A DNA stretch of 64,000 nt from Yersinia thracica (lineage in GTDB: Bacteria; Pseudomonadota; Gammaproteobacteria; Enterobacterales; Enterobacteriaceae): NCBI RefSeq assembly GCF_902170565.1, contig NZ_CABHXX010000034.1, positions 48,282 to 112,281 of the forward strand. Direction: 5' to 3'. This document shows, in pieces, positions 18,016 through 27,239 of the stretch. The position numbers and the translations under genes were made by a program. The number at the start of each line of letters is the position of its first letter. Within the stretch, counting starts at the first letter, position 1. Under the pieces are notes generated by a model. That model was given only the letters and a program-made list of their open reading frames with translations. It was not told where the DNA came from and ran no database searches.

Positions 18016-18044
18016 ATAATAGCGAGGTATGAGGGACATGTCAA
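18016..18044 (-). promoter_or_regulatory. Sigma-70 promoter of tRNA-Asn copy 2
   Basis: TTGACA (18039-18044) and TATTAT (18016-18021) lie on the minus strand with a 17-base spacer and a CGCCCCG discriminator. The arrangement is the same as at copy 1. Confidence 0.85.
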
Positions 18045-18193
18045 AGGGGAAACAGTAAATTTGGATTGTTTGCTTACAGTTTGTGCAACTTGTTGAGATT
18101 TTTAGCTTTTAGCTCAATGTTTACCCACAAAAAACAGTTTGATAACCGGCAAAATGGCGGGCAGTCGTGTGATCACACTGCCCGCCGGGGCAT

Positions 18194-19306
18194 TTATTGT
18201 GGGGCATCCGTTAAGACAAACATGCCATACGGATGAATTTGTAGATAATAGCTGTCGCCGGGAGCGGGTTGTAATTGTGTGGCATTCACTTGCAACAATA
18301 ATGATTGGCCTTGCCAATCGACCAGAACTTCATATTGTGGCCCCATATAAGCCACTTTATTGATAGTGCAGCGCTGGCTTGGGTCACCTTGTTGGCTCAA
18401 TGTAATGGCTTCAGGCCTGACTCCCACGGTAGCTTGCTGATATCCATCAGCAAATCCCTGTGGACGCGGAATGTGATAACCAAAAATTTCGACGCTATCA
18501 CTGTTAATCCGTGCGGGGAATACGTTGGCATCTCCCATAAAACTGGCCATAAAGTGAGAGGCTGGGTGGCGGTATAATTCCTGCGGCGCGCCAATTTGCA
18601 TGATTTTGCCTTTATTCATGACTAAGACGGTATCAGAAACGGCAAAAGCCTCGCTTTGGTCGTGCGTGACATACAGCGAAGTAATATTGAACTGTTGCTG
18701 TAATTCACGAATTTTATCGCGCATGCTGCGGCGCAGGTTGGCATCCAGGTTACTGAGCGGCTCATCAAACAATAGCACTTTGGGCTTCAGGATCAGCGCC
18801 CTTGCCAGCGCTACGCGCTGTTGTTGCCCCCCCGATATCTGATCAACAAAACGGTCAGCAAACCCTTCTAAATCAACCAGTGCCAGCGCTTCTTTCACTC
18901 GGTCGCGAATTTCATTTTTTGGACGACCCAACATTTTTAGGCCATAACCAATGTTTTCGCCGAGCGACATATGCGGAAACAGGGCATAGGACTGAAATAC
19001 CATACAGATATCGCGCTGCTGGATAGATCTATCCGTCACATCTTCACCGTCGATAAAAATTTGTCCGCCAGTAGGTTTTTCCAGCCCGGCAACCAAGCGT
19101 AATACGGTAGTTTTGCCACAACCGGATGGCCCCAACAGGGTGACCATTTCGCCTTTTGGAATCGCCAGATTTAAATCATCAATAACGGTATTGGTGCCAA
19201 AACGCTTGGTGACATGTTTGAGTTCGACAAAATGTTTCTTATCAGAACCCGGTTTTTTATCAGACCCATGATTTTTATCAGATTCATAGTTTTCGTTAGT
19301 CATCAT
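18194..19306 (-). CDS. afuC: ABC importer ATP-binding subunit (AfuC-like)
   Basis: This protein of about 370 aa belongs to the ferric/polyamine/hexose-phosphate importer family. It has Walker A (GPSGCGKTT), signature [15 protein letters not shown], Walker B ([12 protein letters not shown]), the H-loop (VTHD) and a C-terminal TOBE domain. The ATG at 19306 follows AAGG and leaves 22 bases after the permease stop. Longer frames back to 19387 overlap the permease. An unusual N-terminal extension has repeated SDK(N/K)(H/P)GSDKK-like units before the domain starts. It energises the permease encoded upstream. Confidence 0.88.
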   Translation of the reverse strand: MMTNENYESDKNHGSDKKPGSDKKHFVELKHVTKRFGTNTVIDDLNLAIPKGEMVTLLGPSGCGKTTVLRLVAGLEKPTGGQIFIDGEDVTDRSIQQRDICMVFQSYALFPHMSLGENIGYGLKMLGRPKNEIRDRVKEALALVDLEGFADRFVDQISGGQQQRVALARALILKPKVLLFDEPLSNLDANLRRSMRDKIRELQQQFNITSLYVTHDQSEAFAVSDTVLVMNKGKIMQIGAPQELYRHPASHFMASFMGDANVFPARINSDSVEIFGYHIPRPQGFADGYQQATVGVRPEAITLSQQGDPSQRCTINKVAYMGPQYEVLVDWQGQSLLLQVNATQLQPAPGDSYYLQIHPYGMFVLTDAPQ

Positions 19307-19328
19307 ATTAAGCCTTATCAGTGCGCCG

Positions 19329-21407
19329 TTATTCAGCATTACTGGCTTTCGAGCGGGCAATACGCGCTTCGCCAACCAGATAATCAAACAGGAAGATGAT
19401 GGCGAGCATCACCACAATCAGAATGGAGCCATAAGCAATTGCGATGCCGTATTCGCCATCTTCCACCCGGTTAAGGATGTAGGAGGTGGCGACTCGCGTG
19501 TCCGGCGTCACCAGGAAAACAATGGCACTGACGGTGGTCATCGCCCGCACAAAGCTATAAATCAGCGCCGATAAAATCGCCGGACGCAGCAATGGCAGCA
19601 AAATATAAATCACAGTACGCAGCGAACCCGCTCGTAAGCTGAGGGAGGCTTCATCCAGCGATTTATCCAGTTGTCCAAGACCCGCAATCCCGGCACGTAT
19701 CCCGACGGGCACATTTCGCATCACCATGGAGATAATGACGATGGCCGCAGTACCGGTCAGATACACCGGCGCACTGTTAAAGGCCAGAATATAGGAGACC
19801 CCAGCAACCGTGCCCGGCACGGCGAAACATAGCATTGTGCTGAATTCGATGGTTTTTTTGCCACGGAATTGCTGGCGCACCACGATATAGGCAATGAGCA
19901 GGCCCAGAGCGGCGGTAATAGGGGCGGCGATACCGGCATAGAGCAGCGTATCGAGCAGCGAAGGCCATGCGCCATCACTGAAACCTTGCCCGAATAGCTG
20001 GTTAAAGTTATTCAGTGTCAGGGTGTAATCAACCCCCCAGTTGACGGTGAAACTGCCGTAGAAAATGCTGCCATATAACAACACGTTAAACGCAATCCAC
20101 ACATACAACATGGCCGTGGTGCCCCACACCAGAGAGACCGGTAATGGCTGAACATCACCGCGTGAAGATTTACCGGAGATGGTGACGTAGGAGCGCTTGC
20201 CTATCCACATATACTGGATACAGAAGATAAACAGCGAGAACATCAGCAGAATGACACCCAGGGTCGAGGCCGCCGGATAATCAAGTTGAGCGCCGGTAAT
20301 ATAGAAGTAGATTTGCGTGGCGAGCACGTCAAAGTTCCCCCCCAATACCAGCGGGTTACTGAAATCAGCCAGTGATTGCACGATGACTATCAAGAATGAG
20401 TTCGCCAATGCCGGTTTTAACAGCGGCAGAAACACTTGCCGAAAAGTCTGCCAGCGGCTGGCGCGCAAGGTATAGGACGCTTCTTCCAGTGACGGGTGAA
20501 TGGTTTTAATCGCGCCGTCGAGGATCATAAATGACATCGGCGTGAAGGCCAAAACTTGCGCCAGCCAGATACCGGTAAAACCATAGAGCCAGTTAGTATT
20601 TGTCAGCCCGAACCAAGTGACCATTAACTCGGTCACGTAACCGGAACGGCCCATCATTAAGGTGACACCCAACCCAACCACAAATGGCGGAGTGACAATC
20701 GGCAGAATTGAGAAGATTCGTCCCAGCAGTGCTGAGCGTTTAGCAATTCTCGTGGTGTATATGGCTAACACCATGCCAAAGAAAGTACAGCCAATACCCA
20801 CTGCCACCGACAGCACGAACGAATTCCAGATCACTTGCAGGATATGCGCTTGCCCGAGGATGGCCATAAATTGCCATGGCGCAAAAGCTCCGCTTTCATC
20901 GGTAAACACCGGAATGAAGATAGCGATACTGGGAAACAGAATAAAAACAGTGATCAGCGCGATAATAGTGACCAGCGACCCGAGGACAAAACGATCGCCT
21001 CCCAGCCATTCAAGGCGAGCTAGCGCTAACGTAATAACCGCGCCTAATGCGATAAACAACCCGATAGTGGCAAAACCCAGCCCGCGTTCGACCCAGGCTG
21101 AGGTGATCACCACGAATAAGGCGCAAAATAGGGCGAAGCCAGCATCAAATAGGTGGCGAGCACGATGTTCGCGCCCTTGTGGGGAAAGCGGTCGGAAAAG
21201 CAGCACTAATGGCAAGGCAAACCATACAATACTGATATTTAAGCTGGACCAGCCATAGGCGGCCAGTAGCTCAGAACGGCTGGCATCAACCAGGCCATAA
21301 TCCAAACTGAACGCAGGTAGTAAGGCAAAAGCAGCCACGGAGAAAGCCAACCAATAGAAAATGGTATCCCGTGTCTGCGGGAGCCGCAGAACATGTGAGT
21401 GAGTCAT
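19329..21407 (-). CDS. afuB: ABC importer permease, fused two-domain (AfuB-like)
   Basis: This 692-aa membrane protein has two tandem binding-protein-dependent permease domains. Each carries an EAA loop for contact with the ATPase: [20 protein letters not shown] in the first half and [11 protein letters not shown] in the second. Some N-terminal helices precede the first domain. Fused permeases of this kind are typical of the FbpB/AfuB group. In Actinobacillus AfuABC is known to import glucose-6-phosphate and fructose-6-phosphate rather than iron. Neighbouring uhp-like genes favour the hexose-phosphate role. Confidence 0.88.
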   Translation of the reverse strand: MTHSHVLRLPQTRDTIFYWLAFSVAAFALLPAFSLDYGLVDASRSELLAAYGWSSLNISIVWFALPLVLLFRPLSPQGREHRARHLFDAGFALFCALFVVITSAWVERGLGFATIGLFIALGAVITLALARLEWLGGDRFVLGSLVTIIALITVFILFPSIAIFIPVFTDESGAFAPWQFMAILGQAHILQVIWNSFVLSVAVGIGCTFFGMVLAIYTTRIAKRSALLGRIFSILPIVTPPFVVGLGVTLMMGRSGYVTELMVTWFGLTNTNWLYGFTGIWLAQVLAFTPMSFMILDGAIKTIHPSLEEASYTLRASRWQTFRQVFLPLLKPALANSFLIVIVQSLADFSNPLVLGGNFDVLATQIYFYITGAQLDYPAASTLGVILLMFSLFIFCIQYMWIGKRSYVTISGKSSRGDVQPLPVSLVWGTTAMLYVWIAFNVLLYGSIFYGSFTVNWGVDYTLTLNNFNQLFGQGFSDGAWPSLLDTLLYAGIAAPITAALGLLIAYIVVRQQFRGKKTIEFSTMLCFAVPGTVAGVSYILAFNSAPVYLTGTAAIVIISMVMRNVPVGIRAGIAGLGQLDKSLDEASLSLRAGSLRTVIYILLPLLRPAILSALIYSFVRAMTTVSAIVFLVTPDTRVATSYILNRVEDGEYGIAIAYGSILIVVMLAIIFLFDYLVGEARIARSKASNAE

Positions 21408-21434
21408 GGTGTTCCCCAGATCTAACCTTCATCC

Positions 21435-21467
21435 TTGGCGTTGCAGCCGTATTCGCTGCAACGCCAA
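21435..21467 (-). repeat. Palindrome between afuA- and afuB-like genes
   Basis: A perfect 13-bp stem, TTGGCGTTGCAGC (21435-21447) with its complement at 21455-21467, has a 7-base loop. It is flanked by CCTTCATCC and ATGGCTCGG. Its arms match the outer arms of the repeat at 31965-32095. There is no U-run, so it more likely stabilises the binding-protein message or dampens read-through into the permease. Confidence 0.75.
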
Positions 21468-21525
21468 TGGCTCGGTTATAGAAAAAGCGCTAAGTTATTT
21501 TATGGTTCGCTTATTTTGTAGGCTG

Positions 21526-22557
21526 TTATTTGCCCATCTTGACGTCATTGACCCACTTGGTGATCAACTTCTTACGCATTTCGGTGGCACCGTAAGTGTC
21601 CATGTCGTAATTAATCAATTTCAAGTCATCGAGCTTGAGTGAGTTAGGGGAGGTCGCTGCGGTGGTGTTGGTCAGAATTTGGTAAGACTGGCCTTTCTGC
21701 CATGCCAATTCTTGCGCGTCTTTTGACAATACCCAGTCAACGAATAATTTGGCGTTATCCAGGTTACGTGCGCCTTTCAGAATACTGACGCCGCCAATTT
21801 CATAGCCAGAACCTTCGCAAGGTGAAATCAGTTTCAGCGGTGCGCCTTTTTCTTTTTCCAGCGAGTAATCGTGCAAGAAGCCAATGCCGATGGTGGTTTC
21901 ACCTCGTGCGGCATTACGGGCGGGGGCGATGCCAGATTTGGTGTATTGCGACACGTTGGCATTGAGTTTTTTCAGGTAATCGAACGCGGCATCTTCACCC
22001 CACAATTGTGAGAAAGTGGCCAGCGCGGTGTAGGCGGTACCCGAGCTTTGCGGATCGGCAATCTGGATTTCACCTTTGTAAATTGGGTTGGTCAGGTCTT
22101 TCCAGCATTTCGGCTCTGGCAGGCCTTTTTCTTTCAGGCGATCGGTATTCACACCCAAGCCTAAAATGCCGATATATACCGCAGAGGAATAGTTACCTTT
22201 GCGTTTGGCCGGATCGCGGAATTGCGGCATGATTTCCGCCAAATTAGGGGAGGCGTAGGGGTAGAGTAAATCCATTTCACCAGCCTGAGACTGCGGATCC
22301 AGAGTGCCGCCATACCAGACATCAGCCTGTGGGTTCTTTTTCTCTGCATCGACTTTGGCTAGTGTGCTGCCGGAGCCATTGCGAATAAAGCTGGTTTTGA
22401 CATCGTATTTTTCGCCGAACGCTTTGGCTTCTTCTTCACACATTGCGTTGGTGGCGCTGCAATAAATCACCAAACGGCCTTCCGCTTTGGCGACAGTGGT
22501 AAAGGCACTCAGTGCGAGGCCAGCGGCTATCAGTACTGAGAGAGAGGTAAGTTTCAT
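21526..22557 (-). CDS. afuA: ABC importer periplasmic binding protein (AfuA-like)
   Basis: This 343-aa protein has a signal peptide ending near VAKAEG and a type-2 binding-protein fold (RLVIYCSATNAMCEEEAKAF, GGTLDPQSQAGEMDLLYPY). It belongs to the family that includes ferric-binding proteins and the hexose-phosphate-binding AfuA. The paired tyrosines that bind iron in FbpA are not evident near the expected position, where the sequence reads QSYQILTN. This weakly supports a non-iron ligand. It is first in the operon, with the permease and ATPase following. The uhpC-like gene lies upstream on the same strand. Confidence 0.85.
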   Translation of the reverse strand: MKLTSLSVLIAAGLALSAFTTVAKAEGRLVIYCSATNAMCEEEAKAFGEKYDVKTSFIRNGSGSTLAKVDAEKKNPQADVWYGGTLDPQSQAGEMDLLYPYASPNLAEIMPQFRDPAKRKGNYSSAVYIGILGLGVNTDRLKEKGLPEPKCWKDLTNPIYKGEIQIADPQSSGTAYTALATFSQLWGEDAAFDYLKKLNANVSQYTKSGIAPARNAARGETTIGIGFLHDYSLEKEKGAPLKLISPCEGSGYEIGGVSILKGARNLDNAKLFVDWVLSKDAQELAWQKGQSYQILTNTTAATSPNSLKLDDLKLINYDMDTYGATEMRKKLITKWVNDVKMGK

Positions 22558-22693
22558 AACATTATCCTTTTTATATTCTTATGCGCCCGTTGCAGGGGCA
22601 GTCAGAGTTGTAGTTATAGATATGACCGTTGTAGAGGTATGACTTACTATATTTAACGTGCTTTTATTGACTTAACCTATGGTTTTAATTTGC

Positions 22694-24025
22694 TTAACGA
22701 ACCGTTTTTAATCGATTAATACCGGCCATCAACAGCGGCATCAATAACAACCCAACGCCAGCCGATGCCAGTGTTAGCAGGGCAAAAAAGCCTTGCCAGC
22801 CATAATGTTGTAATATTTGCGCCAGCGGCCACCCCGCCAGTGCTGCCCCGAGATAAGCAAATAACCCGAGAAACCCCGTGACCGTACCAGCAGCATCTTT
22901 ATGGGTATATTCGGTGGCTGCCAGGCCAATGAGCATCTGTGGCCCAAAAACAAAAAAACCAATACTGAAAAATGTCACCGACAGCAGTGGATAGTTATCT
23001 ACCGGTGCCAGCCACAGGGCCGTCATGGTCAGAAACAGCCCCAGTGCGAATAACAAAATCATTGGTGAGCGCTGACCGCGAAATAACAAATCTGACCCCC
23101 AACCGGCGAACCACGCGCCAAATAACCCACCTAACTCAAATAGCGATAAGGTGGCGTTGGCACTGAGCAAATTGACACCATGGCTCTCCGCCAACCAAAT
23201 ATTGCCCCAATCATTGAGTGCGATGCGGATCAGGTAGACCAGCACATAAGAAACCCCTAATAACCAGATGGTGCGGTTGCGCAAAATAGCATCGCGAAAA
23301 ATACGCCCCATCGGCATCGGTGGGCTTTGCTGCTCCTGCCACTGATCTTGTGGGTCACGCCGCCATTGGCCGATGGTCGGCAACCCTTGCTGCTGCGGCT
23401 TGTCGCACAATTGCCAACATAACCAAATGCCTAATACGATGCCGATGGCCCCTGGCACTAACAGTGCGGACTGCCAACCATAGTGCGAAGCCAGAAAAGC
23501 CGATAACAAAGGTACTGCGGCACCGCCAATACTGATGGAGGTATTCCAGCAACCCCACCACGTCCCGCGTTCGTTGCGGGAATACCATGTGCTCAGTAAT
23601 TTGGCACAAGGCGGCCAGCCCCAGCCCTGAAAGAAACCATTTAAAGTCCAGACCACCAACAAGGCGGGCAGGGAGTGGCACAGGGTAAACACCACATTCA
23701 GTATCCCGGTCATCATCAAACCGATGCCCATAATCCAGCGCGCTTGGGTGCGGTCACTCACTATGCCGGACACAAATTTGGAGCCGCCGTAGGCCAAATA
23801 AAACAGGGTACCCAGCAAGCCGATGTCCCCTTTATCTAACCCCAACTCCAGTTGCATCACTGGCATGGCGTAATTAACACTTTTGCGGGTCAGATAAAAG
23901 GCGGCATAGCCCATCACCATGGCGGCCATCAGGCGTGGACGCCAGTAGCGATAGCGCGCATTCACCTGTTCCGGCGTCAAAGGCTCAGGGGGTAAAGTCT
24001 TTGACGACAATGGCGGTGCTGACAT
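22694..24025 (-). CDS. uhpC: UhpC-like membrane sensor of hexose phosphate (MFS fold)
   Basis: This 443-aa protein has 12 predicted membrane helices and the organophosphate:phosphate antiporter family signature (AFYLTRKSVNYAMP, GFFQGWGWPPCAKLLSTWYSRNERGTWW, given here in two parts). In E. coli, UhpC senses external glucose-6-phosphate and signals to UhpB, while UhpT transports. The gene follows uhpB, as in the E. coli uhpABCT order, and there is no second MFS gene, so this copy is best read as the sensor. Whether it also transports cannot be told. Confidence 0.88.
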   Translation of the reverse strand: MSAPPLSSKTLPPEPLTPEQVNARYRYWRPRLMAAMVMGYAAFYLTRKSVNYAMPVMQLELGLDKGDIGLLGTLFYLAYGGSKFVSGIVSDRTQARWIMGIGLMMTGILNVVFTLCHSLPALLVVWTLNGFFQGWGWPPCAKLLSTWYSRNERGTWWGCWNTSISIGGAAVPLLSAFLASHYGWQSALLVPGAIGIVLGIWLCWQLCDKPQQQGLPTIGQWRRDPQDQWQEQQSPPMPMGRIFRDAILRNRTIWLLGVSYVLVYLIRIALNDWGNIWLAESHGVNLLSANATLSLFELGGLFGAWFAGWGSDLLFRGQRSPMILLFALGLFLTMTALWLAPVDNYPLLSVTFFSIGFFVFGPQMLIGLAATEYTHKDAAGTVTGFLGLFAYLGAALAGWPLAQILQHYGWQGFFALLTLASAGVGLLLMPLLMAGINRLKTVR

Positions 24026-24113
24026 GGACTCCTCCGGTAATTGTGTTGAGTGTAAGGAAGGAAAAAGTAAAAGAGATGAGACAAGGTTGTAGACGGTTAG
24101 GAATAATGCTTAG

Positions 24114-25691
24114 TTATGAGGAGGTTTGATTCAGTTCTGTGGGCAGGCTCACAGAGTCGCTGGTGCGGACATGGGTGGGCAGATTGACCACCACCCGGGT
24201 TCCTAAACGGCGTTGCAATAACCAGTCGCCGCCCAGAGCGCGCACGCGCTCTTCAATACCGCGCAAACCTAATCCGCCGCCTTGCGGTTGCACTGGAATT
24301 CCCGTGCCATCATCACGGACTTCCAGGGTGATGATATTGTCGGACAGGCGCAGGCTAACCTGAATATTGCTGGCATTAGCGTGTTTATTAATGTTGTTGA
24401 GCAGTTCTTGCACCAGCCGATAAAGCGTAAACACCACCACATCTTCTCCGGGTGTCGCGGGCAGCGCATAATCCAATTGGAAATGAATACCTTGCTCGGC
24501 GAAAGCAAACTCTTCTGCCAGATGCTGTAGGGCTTGATCCAATGGCATTTCATCCAACACCGGTGGGCGCAATTGGCGTAGCAGTTGGCGAGTAGTTTGG
24601 TGAATACGTTGCGATAAGCTGCTGATTTGATTAGCCGCAGATTGTGCAGCTGGAGAGGGCGCACTGCGGTTGACCAGCATCGCCTGAATTTGAATGGCGG
24701 TGATGTTCTGGCCGATTTCGTCGTGCAGCTCGCGAGCAATTTCTTTGCGCACATCTTCCTCGGTGCGCACTAACCGTTTCATCAGTTTGCGGCGGGTTTG
24801 CAGTTCTTGCTCCAACTGATTGCGGTAACGGTGCAGATGTTGCGCCAGCTGTTGTTGGCGGCTGATGGCGATCCCCAATGTCAGCCCCAACAGCGCTTGA
24901 GTGGAGAGAAATAATTCCAGTTCAGCCAAATCATGAAATGCCCCACTGGCCTGGCGGGTCACGGTTATCATCAGGCTGCCTAACACCGCCGCCAATACCC
25001 CGCCTTGCCAACCGAATTTGTAAGCCATAAATACATTGGGCAGAAAGACAAAAATCAGGAGCAACCGCTCCATATTGGGGGCAATAGCGATTTGCACGCA
25101 AACCCCAATGGCAAAAATTAGCGAGCACCAAATCAGCAGCGAGGTGCGCAGCGGTGGGTCTGGCATCTGTTGCGAGAACAAGTTGCGGATATGCTGCTGC
25201 TTTAAATACTCATAGATGAGATAGGTGAATGGCACTAACAGAATGCCGCCGGTAAAGGTGGCGAGCAGCGTTTGGGTTAACGGCAATGGTAGCCAGAAGC
25301 TCAGCACCAACCCGTGTAGCAGGCTGTTGCCGGTGACGGCGGCGAGCAACAATAACAGCCGCTGCCAATAAAGCGTGTAATGGTGCCAAAAACGTTGGGT
25401 GAGCACGGCAGGCAGCAAACTGAGGAAAGGTGACAGCATAATCAACAGGGTAGGCTGCAATTGTTCACGGTGCAGCCACCACAATGCGGCGCATTCCGTC
25501 AGTAACAAGACTGACCAATAGCGGCGCGGCAGCAATATCATCAATGCCAGCCGCAGACCTTGCGGCAGTAATAAAACGGCGTGTAAACCATCGTCACTCA
25601 GATAAAAACTAATGGTCCACAGCGCCAGCCAACTCAGTGAGAAGAAAATAGCCAGAAACAGCGATAGCCCCACTGAGCGCAATTGCCACAT
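24114..25691 (-). CDS. uhpB: UhpB-like sensor histidine kinase
   Basis: This protein of about 525 aa has an N-terminal membrane domain of about eight helices (MASE1 type), a coiled linker rich in Q/L/R, a HisKA_3 dimerisation domain with the phospho-accepting His in ARELHDEIGQNITAIQ, and an HATPase_c domain (GLGLRGIEERVRALGG). The start at 25691 lies one base after the uhpA stop and gives MWQLRSVGLSL. The frame extended to 25727 overlaps uhpA. The paired regulator and the UhpC-like gene flank it. UhpB phosphorylates UhpA when UhpC detects hexose phosphate. Confidence 0.9.
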   Translation of the reverse strand: MWQLRSVGLSLFLAIFFSLSWLALWTISFYLSDDGLHAVLLLPQGLRLALMILLPRRYWSVLLLTECAALWWLHREQLQPTLLIMLSPFLSLLPAVLTQRFWHHYTLYWQRLLLLLAAVTGNSLLHGLVLSFWLPLPLTQTLLATFTGGILLVPFTYLIYEYLKQQHIRNLFSQQMPDPPLRTSLLIWCSLIFAIGVCVQIAIAPNMERLLLIFVFLPNVFMAYKFGWQGGVLAAVLGSLMITVTRQASGAFHDLAELELFLSTQALLGLTLGIAISRQQQLAQHLHRYRNQLEQELQTRRKLMKRLVRTEEDVRKEIARELHDEIGQNITAIQIQAMLVNRSAPSPAAQSAANQISSLSQRIHQTTRQLLRQLRPPVLDEMPLDQALQHLAEEFAFAEQGIHFQLDYALPATPGEDVVVFTLYRLVQELLNNINKHANASNIQVSLRLSDNIITLEVRDDGTGIPVQPQGGGLGLRGIEERVRALGGDWLLQRRLGTRVVVNLPTHVRTSDSVSLPTELNQTSS

Positions 25692-25692
25692 A

Positions 25693-26322
25693 TCAGTTCC
25701 CTGCCAGTAATTGATGTTGCAGCGCAAAGTGCACCAGCTCGACCGTGGTTTCGCAATTCAGTTTGCCCAGAATATTGGCCCGATGAACATGGACGGTTTT
25801 GTGGCTGAGTGATAATTGCTCAGCAATGGATTTGACACTAATTCCATTGATTAATAACTGGAAAATCTCTTTCTCGCGCGGTGTCAACACCGCCAGTTGT
25901 TGCGGCTGCTGCGGCATATGACGCAAGGCGCGCAGGGCATCAGCACATAAATAGAGGCCACCGCCATTGACGGTGCGTAGCGCCTGAACCAATTCGTCCG
26001 GGCCACAGCGTTTAGTCAAATAGCCGCTGGCACCAGCATCCATAGCACTTTGCACAAAGGCGGTGGTGTCATAAATACTCAAAATAATGGCACGAAAATG
26101 CGGCATTTTCTGGCGCAGGCGTTTGAGCAGGCTTAACCCGCTTTCGTCCGGCATTGAGATATCCATCACGGCGACATGTACATCTGTCGCGGGCAGATTG
26201 CTCCAGGCCTCTGCCGCCGATCCATATTCGCCAATAATCCGTATATCTTTCTCCAGCGATAATAACTGGGCAAAACCAGAGCGGACAACAATATGGTCAT
26301 CTATCAACGCGACATTAATCAT
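25693..26322 (-). CDS. uhpA: UhpA-like response regulator
   Basis: This 209-aa NarL-family regulator has receiver residues D8/D9 and D54 (VMDISMPDESG) and a LuxR-type helix-turn-helix (TPREKEIFQLLINGISVKSIA). It is slightly longer than E. coli UhpA (196 aa). It is first in a uhpA-uhpB-uhpC order and is tightly coupled to uhpB. In E. coli it activates uhpT. Here the next genes on the strand are the afu-like importer, the probable target. Confidence 0.9.
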   Translation of the reverse strand: MINVALIDDHIVVRSGFAQLLSLEKDIRIIGEYGSAAEAWSNLPATDVHVAVMDISMPDESGLSLLKRLRQKMPHFRAIILSIYDTTAFVQSAMDAGASGYLTKRCGPDELVQALRTVNGGGLYLCADALRALRHMPQQPQQLAVLTPREKEIFQLLINGISVKSIAEQLSLSHKTVHVHRANILGKLNCETTVELVHFALQHQLLAGN

Positions 26323-26452
26323 AATTTTTCATTATTGCGGAACATAGACGAGCATGATGCTCATCAATCATTAGGGTAGCAATAATTGTTATCAAAAATG
26401 TAAGAGGCTTAACATATGCGGGAAAAATCTGATGGAGAAATAAGCTATTTTT

Positions 26453-26490
26453 CGTGAAAAACTCAGCTCTCCGTGAAAAACTCAGCGCTC
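26453..26490. repeat. Two direct copies of a 19-bp unit
   Basis: CGTGAAAAACTCAGCTCTC (26453-26471) is followed immediately by the same sequence with one change (26472-26490). It lies between the citB-like stop and the uhpA-like start, in what should be the uhpA promoter region. It could be a tandem activator site or a replication slip. Confidence 0.8.
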
Positions 26491-26531
26491 CACAGGAGGA
26501 TAGGGAGCGCGAAGAGGGCGTTTAGTCATAA

Positions 26532-27218
26532 TCACCCCGATTTTTTACTGTGATAGATACGCTGTGGTCGGCCCACTTTGCCGTAAATAATCTCGGCTTG
26601 TAGGGCATGATTAGCGGCGCAGAATTCCAGATAGCGGCGGGCGGTAGTGCGGCTTAATCCGAGTATTTTCGCGACACTTTCAGCGGTGTATTCATCGGCA
26701 TTATCACTGAATAACGTCTGGATTTTATCCAATGTCATTTGGTCGATACCCAATGGCAAGGTCATTTTTTGTTCGCCACGCGCATAGGTATTGTACATTT
26801 CATCAATTTGGCGCTGATTAACTTTGGTGCCATCTTGCAAAACTTGATGGCGATGACTGTAGCGAGCCAGAGATTGTTCGAGCCGCTCGTAGGCCACCGG
26901 CTTTATCAGATAATCGAAAACCCCGTAGCGGATAGCTTCAGAGACCGTTTCGCTGTCGCTGGCCGCAGTGACAAAAATAATCCCACCAGAGAACCCCTGT
27001 AAGGTCAGCTCGCGTAATAAGGCCAAACCGCTGCCATCGGGCAGATAATTGTCTAACAGAATCAAATCAGGATGAAAGCGAGCCACCATGCTGCGGGCTT
27101 GCTGTAAATTGCCCGCCAACCAGACTTCATGGCAATAGCTACTTTGCTTGATAAATTCTGCATGCATTTCTGCCAGTGGTGTTTCGTCTTCTACCACTAA
27201 AATATTAAGACATTCCAT
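26532..27218 (-). CDS. CitB/DpiA-like response regulator
   Basis: This 228-aa regulator of the CitB/DcuR family has a receiver with E10/D11, D56 (LILLDNYLPDGSG) and a lysine in LIKPVAYERL. A C-terminal winged helix-turn-helix of the CitT/DcuR type contains YTAESVAKILGLSRTTARRY. It lies just after the cognate kinase gene, with a gap of 21 bases. In related bacteria this pair activates anaerobic citrate fermentation genes placed divergently. Those genes are here broken. Confidence 0.9.
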   Translation of the reverse strand: MECLNILVVEDETPLAEMHAEFIKQSSYCHEVWLAGNLQQARSMVARFHPDLILLDNYLPDGSGLALLRELTLQGFSGGIIFVTAASDSETVSEAIRYGVFDYLIKPVAYERLEQSLARYSHRHQVLQDGTKVNQRQIDEMYNTYARGEQKMTLPLGIDQMTLDKIQTLFSDNADEYTAESVAKILGLSRTTARRYLEFCAANHALQAEIIYGKVGRPQRIYHSKKSG

Positions 27219-27239
27219 GGGGTCTCCCCGTCTTTGAAA

